Source: Microbacteriaceae bacterium
GTDB lineage: Bacteria > Actinomycetota > Actinomycetes > Actinomycetales > Microbacteriaceae
Direction of reading: 5' to 3'
DNA: 64,000 bases
Assembly (NCBI GenBank): GCA_004297935.1
Contig: SCRE01000010.1
Span: 335,501 to 399,500, forward strand
Of this stretch, positions 46,163 to 53,400 are shown one piece after another. Each line of letters starts with the position of its first letter. Within the stretch, counting starts at the first letter, position 1. Made by a program: the position numbers and the translations under genes. A model generated the notes under the pieces. That model saw only the letters and a list, made by a program, of their open reading frames with translations, did not search any database and was not told where the DNA came from.

Positions 46163-46400
46163 GGACTTGTGAGTCCATGACGGACTCCCTGCGTCGTAGA
46201 ACGCTGCTCTTCATGTTGCCGCTCGAACCGTTCCTGTCCTGAATCGACAGTGCGGTTGAGCGCGATTTCTGACGATCTGTGCAAAGTCTTTTGCACCGTT
46301 GCTTACGGCGAACGCGCGCTGGAGCCATAAGGATTGCGCAGCAATCCCGCGACACCAGCGTCGAGCGAGCTTGCTCGCGACGGTCGTGCCCATCGGCACG
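46163..46400 (+). ncRNA. Structured 5' leader of the DEAD-box helicase (candidate RNA element)
   Basis: Five or more hairpins in order: GGACT-TGTG-AGTCC (46163-46176), which competes with GAGTCC-ATGAC-GGACTC (46171-46187); GTGCAAA-GTCT-TTTGCAC (46279-46296); GGATTGC-GCA-GCAATCC (46331-46347); GCGAGC-TT-GCTCGC (46365-46378); CGTGCC-CATC-GGCACG (46385-46400). The two first stems are mutually exclusive, and the second covers the ATG of the small frame. No known riboswitch class is recognised. Confidence 0.5.
46177..46242 (+). CDS. Possible 21-residue leader peptide
   Basis: MTDSLRRRTLLFMLPLEPFL plus Ser. GGAGG lies 12 bases upstream of the ATG, and the ATG falls in the loop of a GAGTCC/GGACTC hairpin. 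It may be a regulatory leader of the RNA helicase gene or chance. It is basic then hydrophobic. Confidence 0.3.
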   Translation: MTDSLRRRTLLFMLPLEPFLS

Positions 46401-46469
46401 TTCGCCACCTTTCCGGATGCGCATGGCCCAGCCACGCCCCCGGACGATGCCCGAAAGGCACCAATCCCC

Positions 46470-48158
46470 ATGACCGAAACACATCAGAACGCCACCGTTC
46501 TGCCCAAAACCGACAAAGCACCCAAAACCGACAAGGCGCCGGAAGCTGACAACGGTGCCGAAACAACCTTCGCGGCCCTCGGCGTTCCTGCTGCGCTGCT
46601 CACCGTGCTGACCGCCGACGGCAAGACCTCGCCGTTCCCGATCCAGACCGACACGCTGCCGGACACCCTCGCCGGCCGCGACGTGCTCGGCCGCGGCAAG
46701 ACCGGCTCGGGCAAGACGCTCGCCTTCTCACTGCCGATCGCCGCACGCCTCGGCACGACGCTCGCCGGCGGCGCACGACGCCCCGGTCGCCCGCTTGCTC
46801 TCGTGCTCGCACCGACCCGCGAGCTCGCGACCCAGATCGACGCGGTACTGGCACCGTTGGCCGCGGCCTACAACCTGAAGACCACCACCATCTTCGGCGG
46901 GATCAGTCAGAGCCGCCAGGTCGCTGCACTCAAGGCCGGCGTCGACATCGTCGTCGCCTGCCCCGGCCGTCTCGAGGACCTGATGCATCAGGGCTTCGTC
47001 ACGCTCGACGCCATCGAGATCACCGTGCTCGACGAGGCCGACCACATGGCCGACCTGGGCTTCCTGCCCGTCGTCACGCGCATCCTGGACAAGACCCCGA
47101 CGAACGGTCAGCGGATGCTGTTCTCGGCCACCCTGGACAACGGTGTCGACAAGATCGTGAGGCGCTTCCTGCACAACCCGGCCCACCACGAGGTCGACGA
47201 GGCCAACTCCCCCGTCGCCGCGATGACCCACCATGTCTTCGAGGTCGGCAGCGTCGAGGAGAAGACCGCGCTGGTTCGCACGCTCGCGTCCGGGACCGGC
47301 CGCCGCATCCTGTTCATGCGCACGAAGCACCACGCCAAGAAGCTGGCCAAGCAACTGACCGAGGCGGGCATCCCCGCCGTCGACCTGCACGGCAACCTGT
47401 CGCAGCCGCAGCGCGACCGCAACCTGGCCGCGTTCAGCGACGGCTCGGCCCGCGTTCTCGTGGCAACGGATGTCGCCGCTCGCGGCGTGCATGTCGATCA
47501 CGTCGAGCTGGTGATCCACGTCGACCCGCCGATGGAGCACAAGGCGTACCTGCACCGTTCAGGCCGCACCGCACGTGCCGGCAGCACCGGTGAGGTCGTG
47601 ACGATCTGCCTGCCCGCACAGAGGAAAGATCTCGGCGTCTTGCTGCGCAAGGCGGCAATCTCCGTGACGCCGATCGTCGTCACGCCGATCTCCCCCGAGG
47701 TCCTCGAGATGGTCGGCGAAGTTGCGGCCTACGTGAAGCCGCAGCCGAAGCAGCAGCAGGGCGGAGGCCAGGGCCGGTCCAACGGCGCCAATGCGCAGCG
47801 CAAACGCGCCGTGCGTGACGGCCGTGACGGCCGTGTCAGCGCGGACGCCGGCAGCTCGCGCCCGCGCCGTGATCGTTCGGGTCGTCCGGCCCGTTCGGGG
47901 GAGGCCACTCCGATCGCTTCCGGTGCCGGGCGCGGTCAGCACCGGCGTGGGCAGAAGTCCGGCGGCGGCCAGCAGTCCGGCGGCGGGCAGCCCGGTTCCG
48001 CGCCGTCGCACGGCGGGTCGCCGCAGCGCTCAGGCCAGCCACGCCATCCCGGCGCATCCGGGCAGCCCGGTCGCGCCGACCACCTGCGGGTCGGCAGTCT
48101 CGTGCGAGGCAACTCGGGAACCGGTCGCGGTCGCGGCCCACGCCGTGCCCAAGGCTGA
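46470..48158 (+). CDS. DEAD-box ATP-dependent RNA helicase
   Basis: A 562-residue helicase. Motifs in order: Q-motif region FAALGVPAALLTVLTADG with PFPIQTDTLP, motif I GRGKTGSGKT, Ia APTRELATQ, Ib CPGRLEDL, DEAD motif VLDEADHMADLGF, SAT LFSATLDNG, motif IV/V region VLVATDVAARGVHVDHVELV and VI YLHRSGRTARAG. The C-terminal ~130 residues are Gly/Arg/Gln-rich (RGQHRRGQKSGGGQQSGGGQ), an RNA-binding tail. It probably acts in ribosome assembly, mRNA decay or cold adaptation. ATG 46470 follows AAAGG at long spacing. The long structured leader upstream suggests post-transcriptional control. Confidence 0.93.
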   Translation: MTETHQNATVLPKTDKAPKTDKAPEADNGAETTFAALGVPAALLTVLTADGKTSPFPIQTDTLPDTLAGRDVLGRGKTGSGKTLAFSLPIAARLGTTLAGGARRPGRPLALVLAPTRELATQIDAVLAPLAAAYNLKTTTIFGGISQSRQVAALKAGVDIVVACPGRLEDLMHQGFVTLDAIEITVLDEADHMADLGFLPVVTRILDKTPTNGQRMLFSATLDNGVDKIVRRFLHNPAHHEVDEANSPVAAMTHHVFEVGSVEEKTALVRTLASGTGRRILFMRTKHHAKKLAKQLTEAGIPAVDLHGNLSQPQRDRNLAAFSDGSARVLVATDVAARGVHVDHVELVIHVDPPMEHKAYLHRSGRTARAGSTGEVVTICLPAQRKDLGVLLRKAAISVTPIVVTPISPEVLEMVGEVAAYVKPQPKQQQGGGQGRSNGANAQRKRAVRDGRDGRVSADAGSSRPRRDRSGRPARSGEATPIASGAGRGQHRRGQKSGGGQQSGGGQPGSAPSHGGSPQRSGQPRHPGASGQPGRADHLRVGSLVRGNSGTGRGRGPRRAQG

Positions 48159-48221
48159 TGATTCCGACGGTCGAGCGGTGCGTTGACCAGACCGCCCGCA
48201 GCGCTCCGATACGATCGGGGT

Positions 48222-48698
48222 ATGACCTCGGCTGCAGCTGTCCGCACTGCGCGGCCGAACGATGCCGAGGGGATCGCCCACGTGCACGTTCAAGCGTGGC
48301 GCGAGGCCTACGCCGGCGTCATGTCCGACAAGGTGCTGGCGAACCTGTCTGAGGAGCGTCGCGCCACCTGGTGGCGACACGTCATCGAAAACGAGACGGC
48401 GACCCGATGTGCCGTCGCAGAGTACGACGGCAACATCATCGGATTCGCCAGCGCCGGCCCGACCCGCGACGACGATGCGACCCGCGATCTCGAATTGTTC
48501 ACGATCTACACGCTCGAATCGATGTACGGGACAGGCGTCGGATCCGCGCTCCTCGAGGCTGTGATCGGCGACGCCCCCGCAACGCTCTGGGTGGCGGAGG
48601 ACAACCCGCGCGCCCACGCCTTCTACGCCAAGAAGGGTTTCGAGCCCGACGGCGCAACGCGATTCGACGGCATCGCCGAGGTGCGGATGGTGCGCTGA
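48222..48698 (+). CDS. GNAT-family N-acetyltransferase
   Basis: A 158-residue single-domain acetyltransferase. The acetyl-CoA loop is MYGTGVGSALLEAVIG (about 106-121), with VQAWREAYAGVM at the N-terminus and LWVAEDNPRAHAFYAKKGFE (motif B). This resembles the RimI/PhnO-like GNATs that begin with VRxARPxDAExIAxVHVxAW. Substrate unknown. ATG 48222. It follows the helicase by 63 bp. Confidence 0.9.
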   Translation: MTSAAAVRTARPNDAEGIAHVHVQAWREAYAGVMSDKVLANLSEERRATWWRHVIENETATRCAVAEYDGNIIGFASAGPTRDDDATRDLELFTIYTLESMYGTGVGSALLEAVIGDAPATLWVAEDNPRAHAFYAKKGFEPDGATRFDGIAEVRMVR

Positions 48699-48796
48699 GG
48701 CGCCCACAGACTCGATACTGTTGCCGCGAAACCGCTCACCGTCGCTTCCGTCGCTCAGGGTGTGACGGTCGTCTTCGCGCGACGATCGGCACACGG

Positions 48797-49393
48797 TTAC
48801 GGCAGCACTCCCACCGAGGCCAGCGCCGCGCGAAGCAGGGCGCCGCGGCCACCGTCCAGCTCCGCGGACGTTTCGGCGGATGCGGCCTCGGCCGGCGTCA
48901 TCCAGGTGAGTTCGAGCGCATCCTGGCGGGGTTCACAGGTACCGGTCACCGGAACGACGTAGGCCAGCGCGACGGCGTGCTGACGGTCATCCGTGTAGGC
49001 GGAGAGGCCGGGCAGTGGAAAATACTCGGCGACCGAGAACGGCACGGGGCTCGCCGGCAGTTGCGGGAACGCCATCGGGCCCAGATCCTTCTCGAGGTGC
49101 CTGAACAGGGCCTCGCGCAGCGTCTCACCGTACATCACTCGACCGGAGACCAGCGTGCGCGTCATCTCACCGACCGAGTTGGCCCGCAGCAGCACACCGA
49201 CCTCGATCACCTGCCCGACCCCGTCGACCCGCACGGGCACCGCTTCGACATACAGGATCGGCATCCGGCCGCGCACCTGTGCCAGCTCGAAGTCGCTGAG
49301 CCAGCCCGGGCCTGCGCTCGGCACCTGGTCGCCCCGCGCGGGGTCTGCGTCCTGCCTCTCGTTCGGATCGGGGTCGGGGGTTCGCACGCTCAT
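48797..49393 (-). CDS. Nudix-fold protein with degenerate Nudix box (DUF4916-like)
   Basis: A 198-residue protein. The region GRVMYGETLREALFRHLEKD followed by LGP aligns with the Nudix box G-x5-E-x7-R, but the catalytic REUxEE part reads RHLEKD, so Mg-dependent hydrolysis may be lost or altered. The core before it (ILYVEAVPVRVDGVGQVIEV, GVLLRAN) and after it (VALAYVVPV, DALELTWMTPAEA) fits the Nudix fold. This variant is known in Microbacteriaceae as DUF4916. The start is taken at ATG 49393. Confidence 0.75.
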   Translation of the reverse strand: MSVRTPDPDPNERQDADPARGDQVPSAGPGWLSDFELAQVRGRMPILYVEAVPVRVDGVGQVIEVGVLLRANSVGEMTRTLVSGRVMYGETLREALFRHLEKDLGPMAFPQLPASPVPFSVAEYFPLPGLSAYTDDRQHAVALAYVVPVTGTCEPRQDALELTWMTPAEAASAETSAELDGGRGALLRAALASVGVLP

Positions 49394-49465
49394 GCCTTGA
49401 TCATACGGATGCCGCGCCCGCGGTCGAGTGGGCGCGACCTGGACCGCAGGCGCCTTCCTGCGCAC

Positions 49466-49542
49466 AGTTTGAAGGAGAAAGTCGCGTAGTGCGGACCGCG
49501 CTGGCGAAAGCGGCCTTCAAACGTCACTATCTCCGTGCAACC
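49466..49542 (+). repeat. 77-bp imperfect palindrome, family B, copy 3
   Basis: It begins AGTTTGAAGGAGAAAGTCGC and ends ATCTCCGTGCAACC, of the same length and orientation as the copies at 1270 and 2419, and lies upstream of the esterase gene. Confidence 0.75.
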
Positions 49543-49599
49543 TGCCGGCGCGACGAGCCGCGGTTGCGACGGGACGCGGTGACACGAGACGATAGGCAG

Positions 49600-50244
49600 A
49601 TGCCCGACAGCCCTGCATTGGCCATCGACCCGGATGCGGTGCGCTTCAGCGCCCCGGAAAGCGAACGGGCGGGTCGGCCCTTGCTCGTGTTGATGCACGG
49701 TTACGGCTCGAATGAGGACGACCTGATCTCGCTCGCGCCGCACCTCCCGCAGAGCGCGGTCGCCGCGTCATTGCGCGCGCCGATCGCCGAGTCGGGTGGC
49801 TACGCGTGGTTCTCGCGGGCGGTTTTCGGTGGCGATGGACCATCGCAGCAGCACGCGGATGCCGCCGCCCAGGCCGTTCTCGCCTGGCTCGACACACAAC
49901 CGGCTGCTCCCTCCGTCGGGCTGCTGGGTTTTTCGCAGGGCGGCGCTATGGTGTTGCAACTGATGCGAGCCGCGCCGGGGCGGTTCGCCTTCGGGGTTCA
50001 GCTGTCCGGCTATGTCGTCGCGGGCGAAACAGCCGGGGACACCGAACTGGCGACACGCCGCCCACCGGTGTTCTGGGGTCGCGGCACGAACGACACGATG
50101 ATCGGGCCGGAGGCGATCGCACGTACCACCGCCTGGCTGCCCGAGCACGCGAGCGCGGACATCCGTCTCTATGAGCGACTCGCGCACTCGATCTCGGCCG
50201 ACGAGCTCGCGGATGTCTCCGCCTTCATCGCCGCGCACCTGTAA
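49600..50244 (+). CDS. Alpha/beta hydrolase (carboxylesterase/phospholipase family)
   Basis: A 214-residue hydrolase of the YpfH/carboxylesterase type. LLVLMHGYGSNEDDLISLAP gives the oxyanion-side HGxG motif, GLLGFSQGGAMVLQL the nucleophile elbow with Ser, VFWGRGTNDTMIGPEA the acidic residue, and LAHSISADEL the catalytic His. Cytoplasmic, no signal. It follows family B copy 3. ATG 49600. The 210-bp gap to lhr shows only short GGGTCGGA repeats. Confidence 0.92.
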   Translation: MPDSPALAIDPDAVRFSAPESERAGRPLLVLMHGYGSNEDDLISLAPHLPQSAVAASLRAPIAESGGYAWFSRAVFGGDGPSQQHADAAAQAVLAWLDTQPAAPSVGLLGFSQGGAMVLQLMRAAPGRFAFGVQLSGYVVAGETAGDTELATRRPPVFWGRGTNDTMIGPEAIARTTAWLPEHASADIRLYERLAHSISADELADVSAFIAAHL

Positions 50245-50454
50245 CGCGCGCAGACGGAATCCACCGGCGATGGCGCCTCACTGTGCGAACGGGTCGGAGG
50301 GTGCGAGCGGGTCGGACGGCGCGAACACCTCGCCCGTGCACCGCTTCGCATGGTTTGCGCCCGTTCAAGCGGCGCCCACCGCACCGGCTGGCGCATTGCT
50401 GGGCCCGGGAGCGCATCCTGCACGACTGTCGGCCGTGTGTGTTGAGATAGAGCG

Positions 50455-53400
50455 ATGAGCGAGGTCCTGGAGCGCTTCTCGCCGGCCACGCGCTCGTGGT
50501 TCGACGGGGCGTTCGCCGCGCCTACCACAGCACAGGTCGCGGCGTGGGATGCCATCTCCCGCGGCTCGCACACGCTGGTCGTCGCCCCGACCGGGTCGGG
50601 CAAAACCCTCGCCGCGTTCCTCTGGGCGATCGACCGCCTTGCGGCGAGTCCACTCCCCGCCACCCCCACCGCCGCCGGTGGTCGAGTAGTGCGCTCGAGC
50701 TTGAAGAAACGCGCCGGCGTTTCCGCGACTCTTGCCGCCGGCGAGCCTGCCAGCGAGGGCTTCCGCGACGAAGGAGCAGGCGTACCGACACCGGCACCCT
50801 CGCCCTCCTCCCCTGCCGGCACCCGCGTCCTCTATATCTCTCCGCTCAAGGCGCTCGGCGTCGACGTCGAGCGCAACCTGCGTGCGCCGCTCGTCGGCAT
50901 CACGCAGACGGCGAAGCGGCTCGGCGCCGATCCGCCGCAGGTCACGGTCGGCGTGCGGTCGGGCGACACCACCGCGAACGAGCGGCGCGCGCTCGTGAAG
51001 ACGCCGCCGGACATCCTGATCACCACACCGGAGTCCCTGTTCCTCATGCTCACCTCGGCCGCGCGGGAGTCGTTGCGCAACGTCGAGACGGTGATCGTCG
51101 ACGAGATCCATGCGGTGGCTGCGACGAAGCGCGGTGCGCACCTTGCCGTGTCGCTCGAGCGGCTGGATGCGCTGCTCGCCCGCCCGGCGCAACGGATCGG
51201 ACTGTCCGCCACGGTGCGCCCGCCCGAAGAAGTCGCGCGTTTTCTCGGCGGTCGCGCCCCGGTGACGATCGTCGCGCCGACCTCGCACAAGCGCTTCGAC
51301 CTGAGGGTCGTCGTGCCGGTCGATGACATGAGCGAGCTCGGCCAGGCGACGCAAGACGGCGCATCCGCCGCCGGTGCACCGCAGAACGGGTCGATCTGGC
51401 CGCATGTCGAAGCGGCCATCGTCGACCGCATTCTCGAACACACCTCGACGATCGTGTTCGCGAACTCGCGTCGCCTGGCCGAGCGTCTCACGGCACGCCT
51501 GAACGAGATCTACGACGAGCGCCTGTCCGAGGATCGCCTGTCCGAAGCGGACGACGAGCTGCCTCCCGGTGGTCGAGCAGCGCAGTGGGGTTCGGGCAAT
51601 CGCACCAGCGATCTCGGGACCCCGGCGCCGAGTGAGCCTGCAAGCGAGGAGTGGAGCGACAGCGAGCGTATCGAGACCGATAGCGGATCCCGCGTCGACA
51701 TCCGCACCGCGACCGCACCCCCGTCGCAGCACCCGCAGCAGCGCCCGCCGCAGCGCCCGCCGGCCGAGATGATGGGCGGATCCGGCCAATCTCGTGGCAC
51801 GCGCGCAGCATCCGCACCGGCCGCGACGCTCGACGAGCCGAACGCTGAGCCGTTACCCGCTGACCGCATCCTCGCCCGCGCGCATCACGGCTCGGTTTCG
51901 AAGGAGCAGCGAGCCGTCATCGAGGACGACCTCAAGTCCGGCCGCCTGCGCTGCGTCGTCGCGACCAGCAGCCTCGAGCTCGGCATCGACATGGGCGAGG
52001 TCGACCTCGTCATCCAGGTCGAGGCGCCTCCGTCGGTCGCGGGTGGACTGCAACGGGTCGGGCGCGCCGGCCACCAGGTGGGCGAGATCTCGCGCGGCAT
52101 CGTCTTTCCCAAACACCGTGCGGACCTGATTCACTGCGCCGTGACCAGCGAACGGATGGTCGCCGGGCTGATCGAGCACCTGTCCGTGCCGACGAATCCG
52201 TTGGACATCCTGGCGCAACAGACCGTCTCGGCGTGCGCGCTGGAACCGATCGAGATCGATGAGTGGTTCGACACCGTGCGCCGCACCGCCCCGTTCGCGG
52301 CACTGCCCCGGAGCGCATACGAGGCGACACTCGATCTGCTCGCGGGCCGCTACCCTTCCGACGAGTTCGCCGAGCTGCGCCCGCGCATCGTCTGGGACCG
52401 CGATCGCGGCACCCTGACCGGACGACCCGGGGCGCAGAGATTGGCCGTCACCAGCGGCGGCACGATCCCGGATCGCGGACTGTTCGGCGTCTACATGATG
52501 ACCGGTGATTCGGCGGGTAGCGGCTCGAATTCCAGCAGCGCTTCGACAGAATCCGGCACGCGCGCTCGCACTCGCGCGGCGACCGGCCGTCGGGTCGGCG
52601 AGCTCGATGAGGAAATGGTCTACGAGTCGCGGGTCGGCGATGTGTTCGCACTCGGGGCGACGAGCTGGCGCATCCAGGAGATCACGCACGACCGTGTGCT
52701 CGTCACGCCCGCCTTCGGCGAGCCCGGCCGCCTGCCGTTCTGGAAGGGCGACGGGATCGGCAGGCCGGCGGAACTGGGCCAGGCGATCGGGGCGTTCGTG
52801 CGGGAGCTGAGCGGGGCATCCCCGGCGGATGCGACGAAGCGCTGTACCGACGCCGGTCTCGATGAACGCGCCACGCGCAACCTGCTCGCCTATCTGAGCG
52901 AGCAGAGAGCGGCGACCGCACACCTACCGACGGATCGCACGCTGGTTGCGGAGCGCTTCCGTGACGAGCTCGGCGATTGGCGGCTGGTGTTGCATTCCCC
53001 CTACGGCATGCAAGTGCATGCGCCGTGGGCGCTGGCCGTCGGCACCCGGGTGCGCGAACGATTCGGCATCGACGGGGCGGTGATCGCCAGCGACGACGGC
53101 ATCATCGTGCGCATCCCAGACACCGAGTCCGAGCCGCCGAGCGCCGAACTCTTCGTGTTCGAGGCGGACGAACTCGACGCGCTGGTCACGGAGGAGGTCG
53201 GCGGCTCAGCCCTGTTCGCCGCCCGTTTCCGCGAGTGTGCCGCCCGCGCCCTGCTGCTGCCGAAATACAATCCAGGCAAGCGGTCGCCGCTGTGGCAGCA
53301 GCGTCAGAAGGCCGCTCAGCTGCTGGATGTCGCGCGCAAGTTCCCGACGTTCCCGATCATCCTCGAGACGGTGCGCGAGTGCCTGCAGGACGTCTACGAT

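Larger units (their letters stand above)
45887..46469 (+). other. 583-bp gap: palindromic repeat and structured leader of the DEAD-box helicase
   Basis: Holds the family A palindrome at 46008-46089, a 21-codon open frame at 46177-46242 and a series of hairpins between 46163 and 46400. No larger gene is supported. DEAD-box RNA helicase genes often have long regulatory leaders. Confidence 0.6.
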
